Origin: JBBDIM01 sp040880405
Lineage (GTDB): Bacteria; Planctomycetota; Planctomycetia; Pirellulales; Pirellulaceae
DNA length: 9,581 bases
Direction: 5' to 3'
NCBI GenBank assembly: GCA_040880405.1
Contig: JBBDIM010000218.1
Coordinates: forward strand, 1 to 9,581
Shown: positions 1 to 5,557 of the stretch, in pieces
Numbering within the stretch: the first letter of the stretch is position 1
How the letters are laid out: each line of letters starts with the position of its first letter
Notes under the pieces: generated by a model
The model's database searches: none
Seen by the model: only the letters and a program-made list of their open reading frames with translations
What the model was told of the DNA's origin: nothing
Translations under genes and position numbers: made by a program

Positions 1-1360
1 TGGTGACCCCTTCGCCGGTCGGCGTGGCGATCGAGAACGAGATGTAACCCTCGCCCCCTAAGCCGAGCGACGCCATGCAAGGGCCATTCTTCACAAACAG
101 CGTGGTATCCATCACGCGGCCCATCCGCGTCATGTTCCGCACGTTGTTCGAGTGAATGATGGCCGTGTGGCGGAAGCCATGCTCGTAGTAACGCGCCTTT
201 TCGATCGCCTCGTCCACATTGCGGCAGCGGACGAACGGCACGAAGGGCATCATCTGCTCGACCGGCACAAACGGGTTGTGCTCGTCGGTCTCGCCAAACA
301 CCAGTTCGGTCTCGGGGCGGATGCTTTTGCCGGCGGCCCTTGCAAGGACAGCGGCGTCCTGCCCGATGAAATCCTTGGCGGCCACCTGTTTCTTTTTGCC
401 CCCATCCTCAATCTCGGCAATGGCAACCGAGGTGAGCCGGTCGATCTCGCTCGAATTGAGCTTTACGGCACCAGCCCGTTCCATGGCTCGCATCAGGTCG
501 TCGAACACGCTGTTGACGACGAACACTTCCTTCTCGGAAATGCAGAGCAGGTTGTTATCGTAAGCACCACCTTGAATGATGCAGCGCGCGGCGCGGTCGA
601 GGTCAGCCGTTTCGTCGACCACTACCGGAGGATTGCCCGGCCCGGCGACGACCGCTTTTTTGCCAGAGTTGAGGGCGGCCCTGGCGACGGCCGGTCCGCC
701 GGTCACACAGATCATGGCGACATCGCGGTGCTTGAAAATGATCTCGGCCGATTCAAGGGTCGGCTCCGCGATCACGCAAATCAGGTTGTCGATCCCGATC
801 TCGCGATAGATTGCCTCGTTGTAGCGGCGAACCCCTTCAGCGGCGACCTTCTTCCCGCCGGGATGTGGGTTCACCACCAAGGTGTTCCCCCCGGCAATCA
901 TGCTGACCGCGTTGCCGGTGATGGTGGGAAGCGAGTGAGTCACTGGGGTGATGCAGCCGATCACGCCAAACGGCGCGTGCTCGATCACGGCCAGGCCATG
1001 ATCGCCGCTGTAGATTTGGCTTTGCAGGAATTCGACCCCGGGAGACTTGCGGCCCAAGGTTTCCAGCTTTTCGATTTTGTGGGGGAGCCGTCCGATTTTC
1101 GTCTCGTTCATCTCCATGGTCCCCAGTTCGACCTTTTGGTCGATGGCGATCCCGCGGATGATCTCGATGATCCGGCGCCGCTCTTCGATCGTCCGTTCGG
1201 ACAACTTGAGGAACGCCTCGCGGGCCGCGCGGCTCGCTTCATCGGCGCAGTCGAAGACACCATGCCGTCCGGAAAGCCCGGAGGAGACCGGAGGGGGGCC
1301 ACCGACTTCGGCCAGGACCTGGGCGACGACACTGCGAATCACCGATTCGTCGAATTGCAT
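1..1360 (-). CDS. CoA-acylating aldehyde dehydrogenase of a microcompartment (PduP/EutE family), C-terminus cut by window edge
   Basis: Oxidises an aldehyde to acyl-CoA with NAD+ and CoA, probably in the BMC lumen; in PV-type compartments the expected substrate is lactaldehyde (inference). I translated 453 residues in frame with no stop. Residues 1-20 (MQFDESVIRSVVAQVLAEVG) form a predicted amphipathic helix of the encapsulation-peptide type, followed by a Gly/Pro/Ser linker. The Rossmann and catalytic domains show ITPVTHSLPTITGNA near 137, CVTGGPAVARAA near 218, and catalytic Cys273 in NNLLCISEKEV. Later family blocks are EQMMPFVPF and GGEGYISFSIATPTGEG. Related enzymes run about 460-480 residues, so roughly 20 are missing. 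The ATG has AGAGGA about 9 bases upstream. It lies 79 bp downstream of the BMC-P gene in the same direction. Family membership is very sure; the substrate is not visible in the sequence. Confidence 0.93.
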   Translation of the reverse strand, partial: MQFDESVIRSVVAQVLAEVGGPPPVSSGLSGRHGVFDCADEASRAAREAFLKLSERTIEERRRIIEIIRGIAIDQKVELGTMEMNETKIGRLPHKIEKLETLGRKSPGVEFLQSQIYSGDHGLAVIEHAPFGVIGCITPVTHSLPTITGNAVSMIAGGNTLVVNPHPGGKKVAAEGVRRYNEAIYREIGIDNLICVIAEPTLESAEIIFKHRDVAMICVTGGPAVARAALNSGKKAVVAGPGNPPVVVDETADLDRAARCIIQGGAYDNNLLCISEKEVFVVNSVFDDLMRAMERAGAVKLNSSEIDRLTSVAIAEIEDGGKKKQVAAKDFIGQDAAVLARAAGKSIRPETELVFGETDEHNPFVPVEQMMPFVPFVRCRNVDEAIEKARYYEHGFRHTAIIHSNNVRNMTRMGRVMDTTLFVKNGPCMASLGLGGEGYISFSIATPTGEGVT

Positions 1361-1387
1361 GGGGTTTTCCTCTTATCGAATTCGGAA

Positions 1388-1401
1388 GCGGCAAGTGCCG
1401 C
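1388..1401 (-). other. Small perfect hairpin ahead of the aldehyde dehydrogenase RBS
   Basis: The 79-bp gap between the BMC-P stop and the dehydrogenase start contains GCGGCACTTGCCGC on the minus strand, a 5-bp GC-rich stem with a four-base loop, ending about 13 bases before the AGAGGA ribosome-binding site. A second short stem, CCCG-CTT-CGGG, lies at 1425-1435. Neither is followed by a T-run, so they do not look like terminators. They could mark an RNA processing or stability point. A role is inference only. Confidence 0.3.
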
Positions 1402-1439
1402 GTTGTCTTTTCAAGGGTTGCAAGCCCGAAGCGGGATCG

Positions 1440-1874
1440 CTACGGGGTATCGCCAGGCGAAGGTTCTTGGTCCGTCTGTGCGCTGGTTGCCGGTGGACTA
1501 GCTTCGGGTTGTTTGGTCCCCTTCTGGCTAGTCGCTGGTGGTTGCGACGAGTCGTCGGTGTCGGCGTCTTCTCTGGAGTAAACGCAATCCGCTCCGATAT
1601 GGGCCTGGTCGACGATACCAATGACGGCACAGTCGATTGGCAGCGGTTTGGTTTCAGGGGTCATCCGAGCGCTGGAGCCTTGCGTGAGCAAGACATAGTC
1701 CCCCACCCCGGCACCCATCATGTCGGCCGCCACAAAGGTACGACCGGTCGTGACAAGCCGATTGCGGCCGGTCGGCTCCAAGCGGTAGGGTTCGACGATC
1801 AGGAGCTTTTGGCCCACCATCGACGAGACCTTTTGGGTCGAAATGACCGAACCGGTGACTTTGGCGATGAACAT
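1440..1874 (-). CDS. BMC-P pentameric vertex protein (EutN/CcmL family) with long C-terminal tail
   Basis: Shell protein of the EutN/CcmL (Pfam BMC-P) family, which forms pentamers that close the vertices of the polyhedral shell. The 144-residue product starts MFIAKVTGSVISTQK. It carries the family blocks VGQKLLIVEPY (20-30), GAGVGDYVLLTQGSSAR (54-70) and PIDCAVIGIVD (79-89). The conserved core ends near residue 100; homologues are commonly about 90-100 residues. The remaining 44 residues are rich in Pro, Ser, Thr, Gln, Asp and Glu and look disordered. An upstream in-frame ATG at 1943 would add 23 residues unlike the family, so I chose the ATG at 1874. That ATG shares one base with the ackA stop (TAATG) and has GGAG about 8 bases upstream. 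The overlap implies translational coupling to ackA. Confidence 0.93.
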   Translation of the reverse strand: MFIAKVTGSVISTQKVSSMVGQKLLIVEPYRLEPTGRNRLVTTGRTFVAADMMGAGVGDYVLLTQGSSARMTPETKPLPIDCAVIGIVDQAHIGADCVYSREDADTDDSSQPPATSQKGTKQPEASPPATSAQTDQEPSPGDTP

Positions 1875-3067
1875 TAGCTGGACTCCAGCAACTGTTTTGT
1901 TTGCCTGGCGACGATGATTTCCTCGTTGGTGGGTACGACCCAAATCTGCACGCGACTCGACTCCGCCTGAATCGATGCCTCTTCTCCTTTGACCTCCTGG
2001 TTCTTTTGCTCATCGAGCACGATCCCCAGTTGATCCAAGTTGGCACAAACGTCCCGCCGGGTATCGGCCCCGTTTTCGCCGATGCCACCGGTGAACACGA
2101 TCGCGTCCGCTCCGCCCAGTTCCACCAGCATCCCGCCCAAGTAGCGGCGGATTTCGGTGGTGTACAGGTCGAGGGCCAGTTGGGCGTCCTGGTTGCCCTT
2201 TGCCGCCGCGTCCTCTAAGTCACGCATGTCGCCACTGATCCCACCGCTGAGGCCTAGCAGACCGCCATGGTTGGAGATGTGCTCTAGCACCTTCTCCAGT
2301 GGCATTCCGGTCTGCTCCATCAACAGTGGCAGGGCGAAGGCATCGAAGTCCCCCACCCGATTGTTTTGTGGCAATCCGGTTTGTGGACTCATCCCCATCG
2401 TGGTCGCTACGCTTTCCCCGTTGCGGATCGCGCAGAGACTGCTGCTGCCTCCCAAATGACACGAAATGATTCGCGCGTCGTTTCGGCCCAATAGCTCAGC
2501 GGTCCGCGTGGCGATGTAGCGATGACTCGCTCCATGAAACCCGAACTTCTTCACCTGGTATTGGTCCGACCAACTTTTGGGAATCGCATAGTAGCGAGAG
2601 CGGTCCGGAATGGTCGCGTGAAACCCGGTTTCGAACGCGGCCACCAACGGCATCTCCGGCAACTTTTCGCGCAACAGCCGCATCGCGGCGATGTAGGGAG
2701 GATTATGCGCCGGGGCGATGCTGTTCATTTCTGACATCGCTTCCAGCACCCCCTCATCCACCCGTTGCACACCGGTCACTCTTCCCCCATGCACCGCTTT
2801 GAATCCAATGGCGGATACCTCGGCGGGGTCTTTCAGGCAGCCATGCTCCGGATCGGTCAGTTGGTCCAGGCACTTCCGCACCGCCACGGCATGATCCGGG
2901 ACGTGGTCGGTGACCTTGTCCTGAAACTCGCCGATTTGCACGGTGCAGGAGCTTTCCGCGGAACCGATCCGGTCGATTCCACCTTGGGCCAACTGCGTTT
3001 CGCTTTGCATATCGAACAGCCGATACTTAAAGCTGGTACTTCCGAGATTGGCTACCAAAATTTTCAT
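1874..3067 (-). CDS. ackA: Acetate/propionate kinase homologue of the BMC locus, divergent active site
   Basis: ASKHA-fold kinase that transfers phosphate from acyl-phosphate to ADP, giving acyl acid and ATP. Here it would use the acyl-phosphate made by PduL. The 397-residue product is close to the usual ~400. Visible motifs are MKILVANLGSTSFKY (Asn7), VHGGR (Arg96), GFHGASH (His178), CHLGGSSS (His204), NNRVGD (Arg237), FTGGIGENG (near 326) and PTNEEIIVAR (Glu383). Two positions differ from classical acetate kinases. The FDTAFH aspartate is Glu146 (FETGFH), and the HLGNG asparagine is a glycine. The start at 3067 has GGAGGG 9 bases upstream; a longer frame from 3109 adds 14 unrelated residues and is rejected. 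It lies 46 bp after a BMC-H gene and overlaps the BMC-P gene by one base. It may act on lactoyl- or propionyl-phosphate rather than acetyl-phosphate. Confidence 0.92.
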   Translation of the reverse strand: MKILVANLGSTSFKYRLFDMQSETQLAQGGIDRIGSAESSCTVQIGEFQDKVTDHVPDHAVAVRKCLDQLTDPEHGCLKDPAEVSAIGFKAVHGGRVTGVQRVDEGVLEAMSEMNSIAPAHNPPYIAAMRLLREKLPEMPLVAAFETGFHATIPDRSRYYAIPKSWSDQYQVKKFGFHGASHRYIATRTAELLGRNDARIISCHLGGSSSLCAIRNGESVATTMGMSPQTGLPQNNRVGDFDAFALPLLMEQTGMPLEKVLEHISNHGGLLGLSGGISGDMRDLEDAAAKGNQDAQLALDLYTTEIRRYLGGMLVELGGADAIVFTGGIGENGADTRRDVCANLDQLGIVLDEQKNQEVKGEEASIQAESSRVQIWVVPTNEEIIVARQTKQLLESS

Positions 3068-3113
3068 GGGATGAATCCCTCCATGAGCTCCCCGGTTTGG
3101 GGCTGACAATCCG

Positions 3114-3383
3114 TTACGAAAAGTACACTTCGGTCAGGCCTTCGGCCGGACGCGGAATCACGTGGCTGCCGGTCAACTCGCCCACTTGGCGAGCCGCATT
3201 GGCACCCGCTTCCACGGCAGCGCGAACACTGCCGACATCGCCGCTCACCACGGTGGTGACCAGGCCGCCGCCGATGTTAACGCGTTTGACAATTTTGACA
3301 TTCGCGGCCTTGGCCATGGCGTCGGTCGCCTCGACCAAACCGATCAGTCCCTTGGTTTCAATCAGTCCGATTGCGGATTGCAT
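3114..3383 (-). CDS. BMC-H hexameric shell protein, GGG pore
   Basis: Single-domain BMC-H (Pfam PF00936) shell protein of 89 residues, the canonical length, which forms the hexagonal tiles of compartment facets. It begins MQSAIGLIETKGLIGLVEAT, the standard first strand and helix. It has the pore loop NIGGGLV at residues 36-42, VSGDVGSVRAAVEAG around 46-60 and SHVIPRPAEGL near 73-83. The three glycines at the pore suggest a narrow, uncharged opening, while the neighbouring shell gene has Gly-Ser-Gly. AGGAAA lies 9 bases before the ATG. It follows the other BMC-H by 48 bp, and the pair probably arose by tandem duplication. The 46-bp gap to ackA contains a weak CCCC/GGGG stem. Confidence 0.96.
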   Translation of the reverse strand: MQSAIGLIETKGLIGLVEATDAMAKAANVKIVKRVNIGGGLVTTVVSGDVGSVRAAVEAGANAARQVGELTGSHVIPRPAEGLTEVYFS

Positions 3384-3431
3384 GGATACTATTTCCTATG
3401 AAATGAATGGGTTGAGATTCAAGAGAGCGAA

Positions 3432-3734
3432 CTAGCCGGCGTCTTCAAGCTGAACGGCCGGTGGCAGAACGATGTCCAGGTCCTCGTGCGGACGCGGAAT
3501 CACCTGCACGCTGACAACTTCGCCCAACCGACCCGCGGCTGCGGCACCCGCGTCGGTGGCGGCTTTCACCGCGGCGACATCGCCGGTCACAAATGCCGAG
3601 ACCAGGCCACTGCCCACTTTGTCCCAACCCAAAAACGACACATTGGCCGCCTTCATCATCGCGTCGGTGGCTTCCACCAGGGCCACAAAGCCCTTGGTTT
3701 CAATCATGCCCAACGCTTCCATTCTTTTTGCCAT
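3432..3734 (-). CDS. BMC-H hexameric shell protein, PduA-like GSG pore
   Basis: BMC-H shell protein of 100 residues, about ten longer than its neighbour because of a short N-terminal lead (MAKRME) and an extended C-terminus ending PPAVQLEDAG. The core is clear: ALGMIETKGFVALVEATDAM at the N-terminus, the pore loop KVGSGLV at 39-45, VTGDVAAVKAATDAG around 49-63 and VQVIPRPHEDL near 76-86. The pore serine (Ser42) aligns with the pore serine of PduA, which in that protein favours passage of small polar metabolites (family knowledge). GGGAGAAG lies about 8-9 bases before the ATG. A second in-frame ATG at codon 5 is possible but has no better ribosome-binding site. It is the first shell gene after the 210-bp structured gap behind pduL. 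Confidence 0.96.
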   Translation of the reverse strand: MAKRMEALGMIETKGFVALVEATDAMMKAANVSFLGWDKVGSGLVSAFVTGDVAAVKAATDAGAAAAGRLGEVVSVQVIPRPHEDLDIVLPPAVQLEDAG

Positions 3735-3760
3735 GGGGTAACTTCTCCCGAACAGTTCAA

Positions 3761-3801
3761 TGGGAAACGAAAATAATTGTCGTCTCCCCGTGGGAAACGA
3801 A
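3761..3801 (-). repeat. Pair of 11-bp direct repeats, 30 bp apart
   Basis: TTCGTTTCCCA (minus strand) occurs exactly twice, at 3791-3801 and 3761-3771. The start-to-start distance is 30 bp, close to three helical turns, so both copies face nearly the same side of the helix. That spacing is common for paired regulator sites. The downstream copy ends 26 bp before the ATG of the first shell gene. No copy of this word was noticed in the deoR upstream region, so it is not clearly a DeoR operator. Confidence 0.5.
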
Positions 3802-3810
3802 CTTCAATCT

Positions 3811-3855
3811 GACTTAAAACACAACTCGTCAAAACAGAACGATTCAAAACACAAC
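3811..3855 (-). repeat. Three tandem 15-bp units
   Basis: On the minus strand the 45 bases read as GTTGTGTTTTGAATC, GTTCTGTTTTGACGA and GTTGTGTTTTAAGTC. The first twelve bases of each unit follow GTTSTGTTTTRA with little variation, while the last three differ. It is AT-rich against a GC-rich background, non-coding, and sits immediately downstream of the inverted repeat at 3863-3924. It could be a protein-binding array or slippage-derived sequence. Confidence 0.65.
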
Positions 3856-3862
3856 GATTTAA

Positions 3863-3924
3863 ACGCTCTTGCCAACCCTCTTGGTGTCGGATCTCAGGAG
3901 TCAAACTAAGGCCGACAAGAGCGT
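3863..3924 (-). other. Inverted repeat with competing pairings after pduL
   Basis: On the minus strand ACGCTCTTG (3924-3916) pairs perfectly with CAAGAGCGT (3871-3863). The same CTCTTG, followed by TCGG, can instead pair with CCGACACCAAGAG at 3890-3878, leaving a two-base bulge. The two foldings share the upstream arm and exclude each other. Only TTT follows the distal arm, so it is a weak terminator at best. It might be an mRNA processing or stability element, or an attenuator-like switch. It starts about 20 bp after the pduL stop. Confidence 0.45.
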
Positions 3925-3944
3925 ATGGATTCTTACCTTGCTCG

Positions 3945-4685
3945 TCACGATTTCGCGTGACAGCCGCACGGTTCTTTTTTCTGGAGCTCAATATGAGTGG
4001 CCGCCTCCAAATGACAGGCGTTCCCCTCATCGGTATCGAGGTGGACCTCTAACTTGCTCACTTCATCGGCTCGGACCAACAGGTCCTCGAACGTCAGCGA
4101 GCAACCAGGCGACTCCACCTTGAGGTTCATCCGGTCCCCGTTCTTCACGCCATAGTAGGCGGCGTCGCGGGTATTGATGTGTACGTGGCGTTCGGCCCGG
4201 ATGACCCCTTCGGTCAGGTGAACCACACCGTGAGGCCCTACCAGCACGCAGCCGGGGGAGCCGTCGATCTTGCCGCTCGCGCGGACGGGGGCCTCGATCC
4301 CGAGCGAAATCGCGTCGGTAAAGGCCAACTCGACTTGGCTGTAGTCCCGAGTGGGGCCCAGCACGCGAACCTTTTCGAGCATCCGCCGCCGGGGGCCGAC
4401 CACCATCACCGTCTCTTCCGCGGCGTAAAAGCCGTCTTGGTACAGGTCTTTCATCGGGGTGAGGACATGCCCAGGGCCGAACAACGTTTCGACGTGTTGA
4501 TCAGTCAAATGAACATGCCGCGCCGAGATACTGACCGCCAACTTGGGCGGACCACTCGCGGCGACCGTTTCGTGAGCGACATTGGGGTGCGAGGTCACAT
4601 TGCCGCCGCTACCCGCTTTGTTGGTCACGAGCTCGCGGACGATGCGCTCGATGATTGCCTTGTCGATCATGGGGGTTGAATTCAT
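3945..4685 (-). CDS. pduL: PduL-type phosphate propanoyltransferase
   Basis: Zinc-dependent phosphotransacylase that converts acyl-CoA plus phosphate into acyl-phosphate plus CoA, so it recycles CoA inside the compartment. The 246-residue product has two PduL domains. Metal ligands are expected at His57 and His59 in SISARHVHL, His167 and His169 in RAERHVHI, and His215 in LEVHLD; Glu119 in YSQVELAF and Arg113 in GPTRDYSQ are also typical active-site positions. Residues 6-23 (MIDKAIIERIVRELVTNK) form a predicted amphipathic helix, then a Gly/Ser/His linker, as in encapsulated PduL proteins. The C-terminus has a Cys-rich tip, CGCHAKS. It begins 8 bp after the deoR stop. The ATG at 4685 has only a weak ribosome-binding site, and the ATG at codon 6 has none I can see. 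Confidence 0.95.
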   Translation of the reverse strand: MNSTPMIDKAIIERIVRELVTNKAGSGGNVTSHPNVAHETVAASGPPKLAVSISARHVHLTDQHVETLFGPGHVLTPMKDLYQDGFYAAEETVMVVGPRRRMLEKVRVLGPTRDYSQVELAFTDAISLGIEAPVRASGKIDGSPGCVLVGPHGVVHLTEGVIRAERHVHINTRDAAYYGVKNGDRMNLKVESPGCSLTFEDLLVRADEVSKLEVHLDTDEGNACHLEAATHIELQKKEPCGCHAKS

Positions 4686-4693
4686 CTTCTGCG

Positions 4694-5557
4694 TTAACCT
4701 TTACCGGCGTTGATCTTCAGCGTTCCGCCTTCGAGAGACGGCTGCTTTTCGGTTGGCTGCCTGTCGGTTGGCTGTTTATCGGTGGGGGGACGTAGTTCCG
4801 GATTGGCCACGACGACTCGTACCCCGGCATCCGCCAAGTGTTGTCGCCAGTCGTCTGTGATTTCGTCGTCGACGACCATCGTGTCGATGTCGCCTAACTC
4901 GCACAGGTGCGAAAGGCTTTGACGATCGAACTTGGTGCTGTCCGCGATGATGACCACCTCGCCGGCGGCCCGCATCATCGCTCGCTCGGACTCGACCAAC
5001 AGGAGGTTACTGTTGAAAAAACCTTGTCGCGTAATCCCCGCCACGCTTAAAAAAGCCCGGCGAGCATTCAGCTTGGAGATCATCTCGTTGGCGTACGGCC
5101 CGAGTGAAACTCCGGTCAGGTTGTGGACGTAGCCGCCGACCAAAATCAGCTCGGTGGTGTTGCTCGCCATAAACAGGTTGGCCACCGGCAACGAATTGGT
5201 GACCACCTGCAAGGTCCGGCCGACTAATTGTTGGGCCAGCTCGTACGTGGTACTGCCACCATCGAGAATGACGGTGTCACCTTCTTCGATCAGGGCGGCG
5301 GCCGCGTGGGCGATTTGCCGTTTTTTGCCCCACTGCATCTCGTGCCGCATCTCGAAATGGGGCAGATTCGGCGCGGGTCCGGTGTAAAATACACCGCCGT
5401 GGGTCCGTTTCGCCGCACCCGATTCCTCCAGCACTTCGACATCCCGGCGAACCGTCGATTCCGAAACATCCAATTCCTGAGCGAGGTCCAGCAGCGACGA
5501 AAAGCCGCGGCTACGGACTAACTCCAGGATTCGATTTCGACGAAGATCAGCCTGCAT
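4694..5557 (-). CDS. DeoR-family transcriptional regulator, probable control of the BMC operon
   Basis: DeoR-family repressor with an N-terminal winged helix-turn-helix and a C-terminal sugar-phosphate-binding DeoRC domain. From the ATG at 5557 it has 287 residues. The HTH lies at about 20-43 (SSLLDLAQELDVSESTVRRD), then GAAKRTHGG. The effector domain shows ILDGGSTTYELA (97-108), VTNSLPVANL (119-128), LVGGYVHNLTGVSLGP (139-154) and ADSTKF (205-210). The conserved domain starts close to this ATG; a TTG at 5590 would add 11 residues (MAIRAPHVKSP) and neither start has a strong ribosome-binding site. The C-terminal tail carries three PT-acid-basic-Q repeats and looks disordered. It is first in the operon, 8 bp before pduL, so it probably regulates itself and the BMC genes. 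The effector is unknown; a fucose or rhamnose pathway phosphate is plausible. Confidence 0.92.
   Translation of the reverse strand: MQADLRRNRILELVRSRGFSSLLDLAQELDVSESTVRRDVEVLEESGAAKRTHGGVFYTGPAPNLPHFEMRHEMQWGKKRQIAHAAAALIEEGDTVILDGGSTTYELAQQLVGRTLQVVTNSLPVANLFMASNTTELILVGGYVHNLTGVSLGPYANEMISKLNARRAFLSVAGITRQGFFNSNLLLVESERAMMRAAGEVVIIADSTKFDRQSLSHLCELGDIDTMVVDDEITDDWRQHLADAGVRVVVANPELRPPTDKQPTDRQPTEKQPSLEGGTLKINAGKG
4742..4786 (-). repeat. Three tandem 15-bp units inside the deoR 3' end
   Basis: Three in-frame 15-bp units encode PTDKQ, PTDRQ and PTEKQ near the C-terminus of the DeoR protein (about residues 258-272). The word CAACCGA (TCGGTTG on plus) recurs in two units. The encoded stretch is hydrophilic, lies outside the effector domain, and is probably a slippage-generated linker that may vary in copy number between strains. 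Confidence 0.7.

Larger units (their letters stand above)
3735..3944 (-). promoter_or_regulatory. Structured 210-bp gap between pduL and the shell genes
   Basis: No gene is visible in this gap, although the rest of the operon is tightly packed. In transcription order it holds an inverted repeat with 9-bp arms (3924-3863), three tandem 15-bp units (3855-3811), a pair of 11-bp direct repeats (3801-3791 and 3771-3761), then the ribosome-binding site of the first BMC-H gene. I looked for a sigma70-like promoter and found no convincing -35/-10 pair. The layout would suit a control point that sets shell expression separately from enzymes or regulator. That role is inference. Confidence 0.45.

Noticed and set aside
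152..1501. Long plus-strand open frame (449 codons) opposite the aldehyde dehydrogenase
   Set aside because: It is antisense to a clear PduP/EutE-type gene, its product resembles no family, and long antisense frames are common opposite GC-rich codon usage.
1874..3109. Longer acetate kinase start at 3109
   Set aside because: The extra 14 residues do not match the family, and the ATG at 3067 has a good GGAGGG site at proper distance.
3735..3860. Internal promoter ahead of the shell genes
   Set aside because: Several TTGA-containing words were tried against -10-like AATTAT or TTTTAA, but spacing or match was poor in every case.
3704..4030. Minus-strand open frame covering the pduL-BMC-H gap
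   Set aside because: It overlaps pduL and the shell gene in another frame, and the 15-bp repeats create its low-complexity middle; there is no ribosome-binding site or family resemblance.
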